The notes under the pieces are model-generated. The model saw only the letters and a program-made list of their open reading frames with translations, was not told the origin of the DNA and made no database searches. From assembly GCF_029989365.1 (NCBI RefSeq), contig NZ_JAPRAQ010000002.1, positions 680,996 through 744,995 of the forward strand: a stretch of DNA of 64,000 bases, in the 5' to 3' direction. Position numbers and translations under genes: made by a program. The stretch comes from Bradyrhizobium sp. Arg816 (GTDB lineage: Bacteria; Pseudomonadota; Alphaproteobacteria; Rhizobiales; Xanthobacteraceae). This document shows positions 1 to 8,277 of the stretch, piece by piece (position 1 is the first letter of the stretch; every line of letters starts with the position of its first letter).

Positions 1-56
1 TAACGACAGCTGCGTATTCCGACGCCGCGGGGCCGGAAGACGCATGAGCCAGCGAG

Positions 57-142
57 CGTAGCCCGGATGGAGCGTAGCGAAATCCGGGACCGGTGTACCT
101 GGTGGCAACATCCGGATTGCGCTTCGCTCCATCCGGGCTACG
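57..142. repeat. REP-like palindromic repeat, full copy
   Basis: Two inverted arms (left reading CGTAGCCCGGATGGAGCG, right its complement ending GGGCTACG) flank a short variable centre. The same arms recur at 12432, 37451 and 42994, and in partial form elsewhere, always between genes. This is a dispersed bradyrhizobial intergenic repeat that can fold into a long hairpin. Confidence 0.85.
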
Positions 143-215
143 AACTCCAGTTCGGTGTCGGGCCTCGATCCGCCCGCCCCCACCCCCGCCATAATTTCTC
201 CTTCGCACGCGCGTT

Positions 216-1340
216 GTGTTGGACAACGGTGAGGCCTATCCTTCCGACGATCGGACTGCCGCACTCCCATTGACGCCCGACTGGATGGAGCGCGCATCGG
301 TGCCTGAAGCGAACGACCCCAAGGCTGACGAACCCAAGCCTGACGACCCCAAGCCTGAGGCCTACAAGCCTGAGGCCCACAAGCCTGAGGCCCACAAGCC
401 TGATGCCGCCAAGCCGGACGAGGTGCGCGCCGATGGCGGGCTGGCGCGGGCCTATGACCAGATCAAGAGCGCAGAGCAGGACCTTGCGCGGCTGGACCGG
501 CTGGTTTCCGGAATGGAACGCGGCAGCGAAGGCCCGCGGGCCCCGCAAGCCAGCGCCGGTGCGAAGGCAGCCGAGACTCCCAGGGACGCAGCGCCGTCAC
601 CGGATAGCAGGGGTCGCAATCAAGGCCTGAAGGGAGATCGGACCATGCTGCGTGCCTTGGTTGGCCTCGTGCTGGCGATCGGCCTTCTCGGTGCCGCCTT
701 TGCTTCGCAATATCGCGATGAGGCCAAATCGATCATGGCGCGATGGGCTCCGCAGGCCGTGAGCGAACCCCGGCGAGCGTCCGCGGTCGAAAGTCCGGCG
801 CAGCCGCCGGCCGTGCAACTGGCTGCTGCGGATGAGCCTGGTTCGTTGCCCGCACCGCCGCTCGGCAAGGAAACGGAAAGCGCTCCAAAACCTGACGCTG
901 CAAGACCTGACGCGCCAAGAACGGGCGCCACGGCGCCTGACCAGTCATCGTCCGATCTCGCGCAATCGCTCAAGACCATCACGAGCGAGCTTGCGAGCAT
1001 CAACGGAAAGCTCGAGCAACTGAAAAGCCGCAACGAGCAGGCGCTGCGCGAGCAGGCCGACACCATTCAACGGCTCAAGGCGGCGCAGGAGAAGGATGCG
1101 GCGGACAATGCGCGCCTCGCCGCACAGGTCCAGGCGCTGCAAACGCAACCGACGACGTCATCCGCGCCCGCACCCGCGAAACCCGCCGTGCGGAGCGTGA
1201 CGAGCAACGAGACGGCGGCGCCCGCACGGCCGCACGTGCAAGCGGCCGCACCTCGGCGGCCCAGGCCTCCGCCACGAGGACCCTGGATGCCCCCGCCCTA
1301 TATGGGCGACCCCTACGGATACGGCGATCCGGATTGGTGA
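216..1340 (+). CDS. Membrane-anchored coiled-coil protein with Pro/Lys-rich repeats
   Basis: The function is not recognised. The 374-residue protein starts with GTG; an in-frame ATG at 285 is an alternative. Residues 35-70 carry degenerate repeats of the type KPEAHKPEAHKPDAAKPDE. A single hydrophobic segment (about residues 144-164) is followed by a Pro/Ala-rich linker, a predicted coiled coil (about residues 245-310) and a Pro-rich tail ending in Tyr, Gly and Asp. This suggests a cytoplasmic N-terminus and a periplasmic coiled coil. The gene at 22505 has the same architecture (variable N-terminus, one membrane segment, coiled coil, Pro-rich tail) and is probably a paralogue. It may help organise the envelope, but that is inference. 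Confidence 0.75.
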   Translation: MLDNGEAYPSDDRTAALPLTPDWMERASVPEANDPKADEPKPDDPKPEAYKPEAHKPEAHKPDAAKPDEVRADGGLARAYDQIKSAEQDLARLDRLVSGMERGSEGPRAPQASAGAKAAETPRDAAPSPDSRGRNQGLKGDRTMLRALVGLVLAIGLLGAAFASQYRDEAKSIMARWAPQAVSEPRRASAVESPAQPPAVQLAAADEPGSLPAPPLGKETESAPKPDAARPDAPRTGATAPDQSSSDLAQSLKTITSELASINGKLEQLKSRNEQALREQADTIQRLKAAQEKDAADNARLAAQVQALQTQPTTSSAPAPAKPAVRSVTSNETAAPARPHVQAAAPRRPRPPPRGPWMPPPYMGDPYGYGDPDW

Positions 1341-1503
1341 GCCGTCAGCGTTCTCGGCCACATCTGTGCGAGGTCACGACGGGCCTCGGCATGTCCGGCC
1401 ACGTCGCGTCCGCGTCCGCCTTGCGGCGGTTCAGATGACGTCTGGGACTCCGGCAAACGGGCTTGTTTCCCGTCCGTGCGCGATTGGCTTTGAAGCCCAG
1501 CCC

Positions 1504-1538
1504 GCAGGATGGGGGCGCGAGCGCTCACCCCATCCTGC
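1504..1538. repeat. Perfect 11-bp inverted repeat
   Basis: GCAGGATGGGG at 1504-1514 is exactly complementary to 1528-1538, with a 13-nt loop. It lies between two convergent genes (ending 1340 and 1560) and has no T-run. It could be a factor-assisted transcription end or part of a dispersed repeat. Confidence 0.6.
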
Positions 1539-1559
1539 GAACGACGCTCTACGCCCGCC

Positions 1560-2063
1560 TCACCGTACCTCGTACACCGACACTTTCGCGATCTCGGTCG
1601 GTTCGGGCTCTTCCGTCGCAAGCTCCTCGTTGCAGGACTCGCCGACCGAGACGTCCTTCATCCTGCGCTTGACCTCCTCGCACGTCTTGCGGACGTCTTC
1701 CGTGAAGAGCGCGCATTCCTCGATGCGCTTGAAGATCTTCCGCCCCTCGTCGCGATACCCCGCTGCCGTCTCGCGCATGAAGGCAATCGCATCATGGACC
1801 TGGACTGTCAGCGCCTCGCATTTTCGCGCGGCATCGATCAGCTCGGCGCCCATGGCCTCGATCTCTTTTGCAGCGGACTCATAGTCACGAATGACCGCCT
1901 CTGCACTGAGCGCGCCCACCCGCGTGACCCCCTCGGTGTGCTCGACGTAATCGGGCAGCGCAATGGAAGCAATCGAGCTTCCCGTGCGCACCGATGCAAT
2001 GTCGGCCTCGAGCTGGACCAGGTTTACTCCTTCACGTCTGCGCAATTGTTCAACACTTGCCAT
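1560..2063 (-). CDS. Hypothetical helical protein
   Basis: This 167-residue protein matches no family I recognise. The ATG at 2063 follows a GGGAGG ribosome binding site by 8 nt and is preferred over a TTG at 2078. The sequence is strongly charged and looks almost entirely helical, with regularly spaced Glu, Lys and Arg. It has no signal peptide or membrane segment, so a cytoplasmic location is likely. It is convergent with the gene ending at 1340. The reading frame and binding site are convincing, but a function cannot be given. Confidence 0.75.
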   Translation of the reverse strand: MASVEQLRRREGVNLVQLEADIASVRTGSSIASIALPDYVEHTEGVTRVGALSAEAVIRDYESAAKEIEAMGAELIDAARKCEALTVQVHDAIAFMRETAAGYRDEGRKIFKRIEECALFTEDVRKTCEEVKRRMKDVSVGESCNEELATEEPEPTEIAKVSVYEVR

Positions 2064-2341
2064 GATTGACCCTCCCAATACGCACCCCGAACCCTAAACG
2101 GGACCGAGTGTATTACGTGGATAAGCGGCCTTACCAATCAGATATGTCGTTGACAGTCGCAACTTTGCCATTTTTGCGCAGTTGCCGCCGTAGCACGCAA
2201 CGATGATGGATGTCATCAGCGCTCAACCTCTCCTGGTTGCGGTTCGCGAAGGTGATAGATTTCGCAGGAATCCCCCCATCAACTTCGCTAGATGATGTAT
2301 TTCGCAAGGCCTCAACTCATCCACGCGCTCCCACCAGACCC

Positions 2342-3139
2342 ATGCCTAGGAAAAGCAAGAGCCTCCTCCCCCGCCTTCGCGGCGTCCGGCGAGGCGCGCG
2401 GTGGGCACGAAAGAGGTTCGCGCGCGCACCGCGGGCGGTCCGGATCGCGGGCAGCGTGGCGATCCTGCTTGCGGCCGCAGCGCTTCTGAACATCGTCTAT
2501 CAATTGGTCCGCAAGCCGACCGAGCTGTTCGTCTTCGTCGGCAATGCGCTGGACAAGGAGCCGGCCGAGAACTGGCGGCAATACGGGCCGCTGTTCCGAA
2601 GCTTTTCCACCGCGACGATCACGCCCGAATTGCTGGCCGCGCTGGCGCAGGTCGAGAGCTCGGGCAATCCGGTGGCGCGCACCTACTGGCGCTGGCGATT
2701 GAGCCTCAATCCGCTCGCGATCTACCGGCCCGCCTCCAGCGCCGTCGGCCTCTACCAGATGACCGATCCGGCTTATGCCGACGCCGCACGGTTCTGTGTC
2801 CGCGGCAACGCGGTCACGGAGACCGGCTGCGGGTTCACGGGCCTCTACACCCGCGCGATCCCGAGCCACGCCATCGAGCTGGCCTCGGTGTATCTCGACC
2901 GCAACGTGGCTGATGTTCTCGCCCGCGCGGGCGATGTGAAGGCAAGCGCGCAGCAGAAGCAGGATCTGGCCGCCTTCATCCATCTCTGCGGCGCCGGTCC
3001 CGCCACAGCCTATGCGCGCCGCAAATTTCAGATGATCGCCGACGAGCGCTGCGGCGATCACTCGGTTGCGGCTTACATCTCCAGAGTCAACGCGATGAAG
3101 CGGCAGTTCCTGCGGCTATCGGCGGATGACGGCAATTAG
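2342..3139 (+). CDS. Lytic transglycosylase, SLT domain, membrane-anchored
   Basis: This is a probable murein lytic transglycosylase, which cleaves peptidoglycan glycan strands with formation of 1,6-anhydro-muramic acid ends. A basic N-terminus and one transmembrane segment (about residues 32-55) precede the catalytic domain. The motif ALAQVESSGNP places the catalytic Glu near residue 105, and SSAVGLYQMTDPAYADA is the typical second SLT motif. Two Cys pairs in the C-terminal half could form disulphides in the periplasm. The frame stays open up to an ATG at 2210, but the extra residues look unlike the family, so the ATG at 2342 beginning MPRKSK was chosen. It appears to be a single-gene unit. 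Confidence 0.85.
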   Translation: MPRKSKSLLPRLRGVRRGARWARKRFARAPRAVRIAGSVAILLAAAALLNIVYQLVRKPTELFVFVGNALDKEPAENWRQYGPLFRSFSTATITPELLAALAQVESSGNPVARTYWRWRLSLNPLAIYRPASSAVGLYQMTDPAYADAARFCVRGNAVTETGCGFTGLYTRAIPSHAIELASVYLDRNVADVLARAGDVKASAQQKQDLAAFIHLCGAGPATAYARRKFQMIADERCGDHSVAAYISRVNAMKRQFLRLSADDGN

Positions 3140-3371
3140 CTCGGGAGATGGTTCCGAGCAGTCAGCCCGTCCCTTGCACCAGCCTGGACATTCATAGTCG
3201 CGAGGGCGCGTGCTTCAGCGGGCTGGCCGGCACTTTGAGGCGCGTTGATATCCTTCCAACATTCATCGCTTTGATGGACTGCGAGAATGTTGATGTCGAG
3301 CGCCATAAACCGGTAGCCATTGTCCTTGAGCCATCCTTGTAGGAGCGCGCTTTCCGCCGTGCGCTTGCGCC

Positions 3372-3659
3372 CTACCTGATCTTCGCCAGGCACTCCTTCA
3401 GCCGCTCCAGCTCGGAACGAACCTGCGCCTCCATCGCGTCCTGCAATGCGAGTATGCCCCTGCTGGACAATTCGGCGGAGGCCTTTCGGTCCAGATTCTG
3501 CTTCCAGTCCCGGATTGCCTGCTTCGTGGCCCTTTGCGCCTCCGACGTCGCCTTGAGGTACTCCTTCATGCAGGCGTCGGCCATGGAGCACGTCTGGCAC
3601 TCCTGGGCGGCGGCCGGGCTTGAAAAAAGCAAGGCGAGTATCGTGGTAAGGACCTTCAT
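3372..3659 (-). CDS. Small secreted Cys-containing protein
   Basis: This 95-residue protein begins MKVLTTILALLF, a clear Sec signal peptide probably cut after AAAQ. The mature part opens with ECQTCSMADACMKEYL, holding three closely spaced Cys, and a fourth Cys lies near the C-terminus. The remainder is charged and helical. The ATG at 3659 is preceded by GGGGGGAGGAAT, an excellent ribosome binding site. Two disulphides in the periplasm are plausible. No family is recognised and the role is unknown. Confidence 0.78.
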   Translation of the reverse strand: MKVLTTILALLFSSPAAAQECQTCSMADACMKEYLKATSEAQRATKQAIRDWKQNLDRKASAELSSRGILALQDAMEAQVRSELERLKECLAKIR

Positions 3660-3850
3660 GCCGATTCCTCCCCCCGGGAGCATAGCACGTCTCGGGGATG
3701 CCTCGAGGAGCAGCGCGCAGGATGGGAGGAGTGCTTGCGAAACCCATCGGGCCGCGACAGCTATCGATCGGTTTCGCTTCCGCCTTCGCGCTTCGAGCTA
3801 CGGCGGACAAGTCGCTCTACGCTATTCCGTTCCGCGTCCGTCCACGGCCT

Positions 3851-4132
3851 TCACCACCAGTACGGCCACCGCCATCCCTCATAGCGGACCCATGACGACA
3901 CATAGGGCGGACCGTTCGGATCGACCCGGTCGTCCTCAGGGCGATAACGATATCGTGGAACAATGTAGTAATCCCACGGCGTCGGCCTGAGCACGGGCGC
4001 CGTGACGATAAGCCTCTGCTGTGGCTCGCGAACCACCTGCGCCTTCCGCGTCCGCGCTTCAGCGCCTGATATCCCGAGGTTGCACAGCACCAGGGCCGTT
4101 CCGAGCGCACACGCGGCGGTGATGATCTTCAT
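3851..4132 (-). CDS. Small secreted Tyr/Arg/Trp-rich protein
   Basis: This 93-residue protein starts MKIITAACALG with a Sec signal peptide ending around AEA. The mature chain is rich in Arg, Tyr, Pro and Trp, with YYIVPRYRYRPEDD in the middle and an aromatic end (EGWRWPYWW). The start at 4132 has GGAAGGAGA at the right distance. Short secreted proteins with an aromatic tail are common and uncharacterised in Bradyrhizobium. The biochemical role is unknown. Confidence 0.75.
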   Translation of the reverse strand: MKIITAACALGTALVLCNLGISGAEARTRKAQVVREPQQRLIVTAPVLRPTPWDYYIVPRYRYRPEDDRVDPNGPPYVSSWVRYEGWRWPYWW

Positions 4133-4198
4133 GCGTTGGTCTCCTTCCCTGGAAGAGTGCAAAAGGACGCAAGGCAAGGCAAGCTAAATTCGCTCGCG

Positions 4199-4864
4199 CT
4201 ACGTGCGCGCGCGGCGCAGAGCCTCCTCGAGCTTTTTCCTTTGCTTGTCCCACCGGCCCTGCTCGGCCTCGGCGCGTTCGTCGAGCGCGGCCCGCTCGGC
4301 TTCGATCGCCTCCGCCTTCGCGTCGTACTCCCGCCTCGCTGCGTCCAGCGCCGCCTGGGCCGTGGCAACCGCCTTGTCTCGGCGCACTCGCTGCTTGGCG
4401 CGCTCCTTGGCGCGGGCGGCCTCTTCCTTGCGACGCTCGGCGTCTCGCCGCCGCTCTTCCTTCTCGAACGCCGCGGCGGCTTTGCGCGCGTCTTGACCGT
4501 CAATCTTGCGTGACTGTGTTGTTGCGCCCTTGGCCGGACGCTGCTTCGACTCGGATCTGGACTCGGATTTGGGTTTGGATTTTGGCTTGGCCTCACCGTC
4601 GACGAGATCGGTCGGCAGCTCGGCGCTCTCGCTGAACGGGCCATCGGAGCCGACCGGACGCCTGAGCACGACGCCCGGGCTCGCCATGGTCGCGGCGACG
4701 ATGTCGGGGTCGTCGGTCTCCTTCGCGGCGCCCTGATGGAAGAGATTGGAGCTGGCGCCCCAGGCCTCCAGCGCCGCCTTCATCGAGGGTGCGGCGACAG
4801 CCTGGTCGTAGAAGCCGAGCGAGGTCTGGTAGGTCTTCAGTTTTCTCTTCAGGTTTTTTGGCAT
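4199..4864 (-). CDS. Charged coiled-coil protein, TolA-like by composition only
   Basis: This 221-residue cytoplasmic protein starts at the ATG at 4864 (MPKNLKRKLKTYQ). The first 80 residues look globular (SLGFYDQAVAAPSMKAALEAWG). A Lys/Ser-rich linker (KPKSKPKSESRSESK) follows, and from about residue 130 there is a long continuous coiled coil of Lys, Arg, Glu and Ala. Such proteins are often auto-annotated as TolA-like from the Ala/Lys/Glu-rich helix, but there is no membrane anchor or TolA C-terminal domain. The N-terminal part with a conserved-looking EAWG segment suggests a specific, undescribed family. Confidence 0.75.
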   Translation of the reverse strand: MPKNLKRKLKTYQTSLGFYDQAVAAPSMKAALEAWGASSNLFHQGAAKETDDPDIVAATMASPGVVLRRPVGSDGPFSESAELPTDLVDGEAKPKSKPKSESRSESKQRPAKGATTQSRKIDGQDARKAAAAFEKEERRRDAERRKEEAARAKERAKQRVRRDKAVATAQAALDAARREYDAKAEAIEAERAALDERAEAEQGRWDKQRKKLEEALRRART

Positions 4865-5118
4865 GTCGCCCCGCGGCCCCGGCGACGCACCTCTCCGTCG
4901 CACCGGCGCCACCATGCCATAGTGCCCCTGTTTTGCCCGACGAGTCAAATTTTATTCGGGATCGCCGAAATCGATCCGGGATAAGCGACGACCCAGATTG
5001 CCGACGGATCGACACAATATTCGGTCTCGCAGCCCCCTGAAGTCATGCGTGTTTTCTACGGTGCATGGGGTTGTTTTCGACATTTTTGCCGGGCGGACGA
5101 TTCCGCGAGGTGTGCCCC

Positions 5119-5652
5119 CTACGCGTCGACGTCTTCAGGCGCCGGACCTGCCACGAGCCCGTCGAGACCGACCATCAGCAAATCGGCGATGTGCATCAGC
5201 TGGTAGAGCGGAATGTCGGCCTCGCCGTTCTCGGCCAGCGCCAGGAAGTCGGGCGTGACGCCGATGCGCTCGGCCAGCTGAGCTTCGGTGTAGCCGCGGG
5301 TCTCACGCGCCGCTCTGACGCGCGCACCGATCCCGAGCCGGTGCCGGGACTGCTCGTCCGCGGTCATCATGACGGCCTGCTCGTCCGGGCTCGCATAACC
5401 CTCGGCGAACGCGCTGCCGATCAGTCTCCCCTTGCGCCAGGCGACGCGGCAGTCCTTGCGCAGTCCGCTGCTGAAGACCAGCGTGAACTGCTCGGCGACC
5501 CATAACGACGAGTTGAGTTGCAGGCGAGCGCCGGTGCCGGAGACATCGCGAATCGTGCAGGGCACGCTGACGATGCTGCCGGTGCCGTTGTCGAACTCGA
5601 CAATCCCGGTTCGCAACGTGTGATGTCTGACGGCGGCGCGATGCTCGCTCAT
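5119..5652 (-). CDS. PilZ domain fused to XRE-type helix-turn-helix
   Basis: The 177-residue protein joins two regulatory domains. Residues 1-90 look like a PilZ domain, the fold that usually binds cyclic di-GMP: there are N-terminal basic residues (RHHTLR), the DVSGTGARL motif matching the (D/N)xSxxG signature, and a late CRVAWRK strand. Residues about 105-165 form an XRE/Cro-type helix-turn-helix (RVRAARETRGYTEAQLAERI then GVTPDFLALAENGEADIP). The ATG at 5652 follows a GGAG site. If both domains work, it would be a DNA-binding protein tuned by cyclic di-GMP. The PilZ arginines are not in a perfect RxxxR spacing, so ligand binding is uncertain. No obvious target lies next door except the divergent yjdM-like gene. 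Confidence 0.82.
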   Translation of the reverse strand: MSEHRAAVRHHTLRTGIVEFDNGTGSIVSVPCTIRDVSGTGARLQLNSSLWVAEQFTLVFSSGLRKDCRVAWRKGRLIGSAFAEGYASPDEQAVMMTADEQSRHRLGIGARVRAARETRGYTEAQLAERIGVTPDFLALAENGEADIPLYQLMHIADLLMVGLDGLVAGPAPEDVDA

Positions 5653-5861
5653 GATCTGGACTCCGTAAGCTTGCGGCAGCGTCGAACGGCGTATCCGACG
5701 CATCCGTATGATCAGGACATGGATACCGCGGAATTTTTCTCGAACTCCTAAGGTTCCAGCGCTTCAACCGGGACCGGACGCCATGGTAAAGGATTTGCTC
5801 CCAATCCATCTTTTCCGGCGGAATGCGTGCGGCGCGCCCGTGACGGGCGACGAGGCAAGCG

Positions 5862-6212
5862 ATGACCGAACCGATGAAATGCCCGAACTGCCAGTCCGAG
5901 CACGCCTATCAGGATCGCGATCTCTGGGTCTGTCCCGAATGCGCCCATGAATGGCGCGCTGCGGGCGATGCGGCCGCGCAGGCTCCGCAGGAGGCCGGCG
6001 TGCGCGATGCGCATGGCAATGCGCTCACCGATGGCGACAGCGTCATCGTGATGAAGGACCTCAAGGTCAAGGGGGCGTCGTCGGTCGTCAAGGGCGGCAC
6101 CAAGGTCAGGAACATCCGCCTCCAGGACGCCACCGACGGCCACAATATCGCCTGCAAGATCGACGGCATCGGCGCGATGAATTTGAAATCGGAGTTCGTG
6201 AAGAAGGCCTGA
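5862..6212 (+). CDS. yjdM: YjdM/PhnA-type zinc-ribbon protein
   Basis: This 116-residue protein belongs to the YjdM family (formerly PhnA). An N-terminal zinc ribbon is seen as [13 protein letters not shown] and then [10 protein letters not shown], giving two CxxC pairs. The C-terminal part ([20 protein letters not shown] and then [19 protein letters not shown]) is the characteristic SH3-like YjdM domain. The length matches the E. coli protein. Although linked by name to alkylphosphonate use, the family is found widely without phn genes and its function is not settled. No phosphonate genes are nearby. Confidence 0.9.
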   Translation: MTEPMKCPNCQSEHAYQDRDLWVCPECAHEWRAAGDAAAQAPQEAGVRDAHGNALTDGDSVIVMKDLKVKGASSVVKGGTKVRNIRLQDATDGHNIACKIDGIGAMNLKSEFVKKA

Positions 6213-6232
6213 GCCGCCCGCGTCCGCTCGAG

Positions 6233-6634
6233 CTATTCCTCCAGCAGCGCGTCATACCCTTTCGTGCTGAATGCCAGCAGGCAAAAGCCGTGGCCGAACG
6301 GATCGGCCAGCATGGCGATCCGGCCATAGGGCGCATCGCACGCAGGCGCCTCGAGGGTCGCACCGGCGGCAAGTGCACGCGCGACTGCGGCATCGACGTC
6401 GTCGACGACGACATCGATATGCAGCGGCGTCCAGTGCCGCTCATAGCGGCGGCGGTCGCTACCGGCGCCCGGCGTGCCGGCCTGCTTGGTCAGAAGACAC
6501 AGCGGCGCAGGCCAGCCCAGCAGCTCGACGAAGTCGGTGCCGAAGCGGCGGCCGACCGTCAGGCCGAAGGCGGCGGTGTAGAAGGTGGTCGCTTGCGCTG
6601 CGTCGGGAACGTCGATGTTGAGCAGGATGGTCAT
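6233..6634 (-). CDS. VOC-family (glyoxalase/dioxygenase-fold) protein
   Basis: The 133-residue protein has the vicinal oxygen chelate fold: an N-terminal strand MTILLNIDVPD, then ATTFYTAAFGLTVGRRF, a central LHIDVVVDDVDAAVARA and a terminal MLADPFGHGFCLLAFS. The last segment is the standard second module of glyoxalase/bleomycin-resistance proteins. Metal ligands could be His in LHIDV and a late acidic residue, but the substrate cannot be read from sequence. The start at 6634 is the first ATG giving the family N-terminus. A partial REP-like repeat lies just upstream. Confidence 0.85.
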   Translation of the reverse strand: MTILLNIDVPDAAQATTFYTAAFGLTVGRRFGTDFVELLGWPAPLCLLTKQAGTPGAGSDRRRYERHWTPLHIDVVVDDVDAAVARALAAGATLEAPACDAPYGRIAMLADPFGHGFCLLAFSTKGYDALLEE

Positions 6635-6643
6635 GACGGGCAG

Positions 6644-6676
6644 CGTAGCCTGGATGGAGCGGGAGCATAATCCGGG
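6644..6676. repeat. Partial REP-like repeat
   Basis: One arm of the palindromic repeat seen at 57 (CGTAGCCTGGATGGAGCG followed by ATAATCCGGGA). The second arm is missing, so this is a solitary or eroded copy. Confidence 0.65.
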
Positions 6677-6708
6677 ATGTTGCCGCACCTTTCGGTCGCG
6701 CTACGCGA

Positions 6709-7629
6709 TCACCGCTGCCGCTGGGCCAGATAGAACCCGCACAGCACCGTGACCAGACCCGCCGCCTGCATCATCGTCGGCGGCTCGCCGAGCAGCAGCC
6801 AGCCGACCAGGAGCGTCAGTGCCGGCACGCAGGCCGGGAACACGGCGGCGCGGGCGACGCCGAGGCGCTGGACCGAGACGGCGAACAGATAAAGCGCGGC
6901 GGGGCCGGCGAGCACGCCCTGCGCCAGCGCCTGAATGGCATTCTCGGTCACGCCGATCGCCGCGACATGGGCGAGACCGACGGTGGCGAGATAGATCGGC
7001 AACAGCAGCAGCGACAGCACGTTGATGACGAGCGCGGCCGATACGGCGGAGACGCGCCAGTGCCGCAGCAGCGCGCCAAAACCGGCGAACATGAATCCGG
7101 TGAGCACGAAGATCAGATCGCCGAGCACGCCGTCGGCTCCGATATGCCCGATCGATTCCGCGCCGATCACGCAGAGCCCGCCGACGATGACCAAGGCGCC
7201 GGCAAGGCGCGAGGCGGAGATGTGCTCCTTCAGCACGACCGCGGCGAGCAGGAGGCCGCCGAGCGTCGCGCAGGAGGGCTGGATCACGCTGCCATGGCCG
7301 AGCGGCACGAGCTGAAATCCTGTGTAGGAGATCAGCGACATCACGGGACCGCCGAGCACCATCAGCACAAGGCCCCTGCCCCAGCCGATGCCGCAGAGAT
7401 CACCGATTCCGGCGCGCGCAACCAGCGGCAGGAACGCGACGCCCGACCAGACATAGCGATGCACGAGCAGGTCGACCGGGGTGAAACCGACCTTGAGGCC
7501 GTGCCGCGTGCCGACAAAACCCAGTGCCCAGAACAGCGCAGCCGACAGGCCGCAGACGACGCCGAGCAACGCCGGCGCCGCATCGTTCTTCTGAATGAGA
7601 GCGTCAGCGCCGCTCGTTCGCTGATCCAT
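6709..7629 (-). CDS. EamA/DMT-superfamily transporter
   Basis: This 306-residue inner-membrane protein has about ten hydrophobic segments arranged as two repeated EamA halves, the standard plan of drug/metabolite exporters. The first half opens with LLGVVCGLSAALFWALGF, and the second has GDLIFVLTGFMFAGFGALL. Loop Pro and Gly residues (VPLGHGSVIQPSCATLGG, GEPPTMMQAAGLV) match the family. The ATG at 7629 was chosen over a TTG two codons upstream. Members export amino acids, nucleobases or drugs; the substrate here is unknown. No regulator is adjacent. Confidence 0.88.
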   Translation of the reverse strand: MDQRTSGADALIQKNDAAPALLGVVCGLSAALFWALGFVGTRHGLKVGFTPVDLLVHRYVWSGVAFLPLVARAGIGDLCGIGWGRGLVLMVLGGPVMSLISYTGFQLVPLGHGSVIQPSCATLGGLLLAAVVLKEHISASRLAGALVIVGGLCVIGAESIGHIGADGVLGDLIFVLTGFMFAGFGALLRHWRVSAVSAALVINVLSLLLLPIYLATVGLAHVAAIGVTENAIQALAQGVLAGPAALYLFAVSVQRLGVARAAVFPACVPALTLLVGWLLLGEPPTMMQAAGLVTVLCGFYLAQRQR

Positions 7630-7720
7630 CGGCAAGCCTTATGTCAGCGCGTGGACCGCCTCAACCCACGCCGTTGCAGGTCTGGCACGCGGCGTAGCCC
7701 GGATGGCGCGCACCCAATCA

Positions 7721-8137
7721 TCATGCCTCCTCGCCGAACACCATCCGCCATCCCTTGCGCGTGTCCATGTATTCCCGCACTTCGCGAATGCGGTCCCCGG
7801 CCACCGTGAACACGAAGCAATAGTCGTTCTCGTAGGGCTTGCCGCCAGGGAGCGTGGCACGCATCCGCTCCTCCACGATCACGACATCGCCGTCGGCGTA
7901 GACGCCGCGGAAGGCGATATCGACCTCGGAAAACATCCTGTGCATCTCCTGCGCGATGAAACGCGCGATCGCTCGCGCGCCCACCATGTGATCGGTGTGA
8001 TCGAGCGCGACGGCGGTGGCGTTGCCCTTCGGCGCGATCCATTCGGCATCGTCGGTGAACAGTGCGGCGATGCGGCCGGCATCGCGCGACGAAAAGGTCT
8101 TCCAGGCGTTGAGGACGATGTCTTTCGGGTTGGTCAC
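7721..8137 (-). CDS. SnoaL/NTF2-like protein
   Basis: This 138-residue protein has the NTF2-like cone fold typical of SnoaL-type polyketide cyclases and ketosteroid isomerase relatives. Landmarks are an N-terminal helix (AWKTFSSRDAGRIAALFTDD), AEWIAPKGNATAV, GARAIARFIAQEM, and the strands VYADGDVVIVEERM and ENDYCFVFTVAGDRI. A GTG at 8137 has AGGAG seven nt upstream and was chosen; an ATG at 8158 is the alternative. Such proteins can be enzymes or ligand-binding proteins, and no substrate can be assigned. It is divergent from the AdaA-like gene. Confidence 0.82.
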   Translation of the reverse strand: MTNPKDIVLNAWKTFSSRDAGRIAALFTDDAEWIAPKGNATAVALDHTDHMVGARAIARFIAQEMHRMFSEVDIAFRGVYADGDVVIVEERMRATLPGGKPYENDYCFVFTVAGDRIREVREYMDTRKGWRMVFGEEA

Positions 8138-8277
8138 GGTGCGCTCCTGAACTGGCATTGAGGGGGCTTGCATTGAGGGCCGCCTTCTAGGCCGGCATGC
8201 GCGTCGCGGCTCGCCACAATCGGACTCGGTCATCCCGCGGCCCTTCCGCCCGCGCGGGCATGCGTTATCATCCGGCC

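Noticed and set aside
57..142. Repeats with spacers that might suggest a CRISPR array.
   Set aside because: The copies are scattered kilobases apart and palindromic, not regularly spaced; no cas genes are present.
3136..3306. A possible 56-residue minus-strand protein beginning MALDINILAVHQSDECW.
   Set aside because: The residues look protein-like, but there is no ribosome binding site near the only ATG and the region is otherwise unremarkable.
3721..3748. GATGGG and CCCATC arms forming a short hairpin resembling a common bradyrhizobial repeat.
   Set aside because: Arms are only 6 bp and only one copy was seen here, so it is not listed as a repeat.
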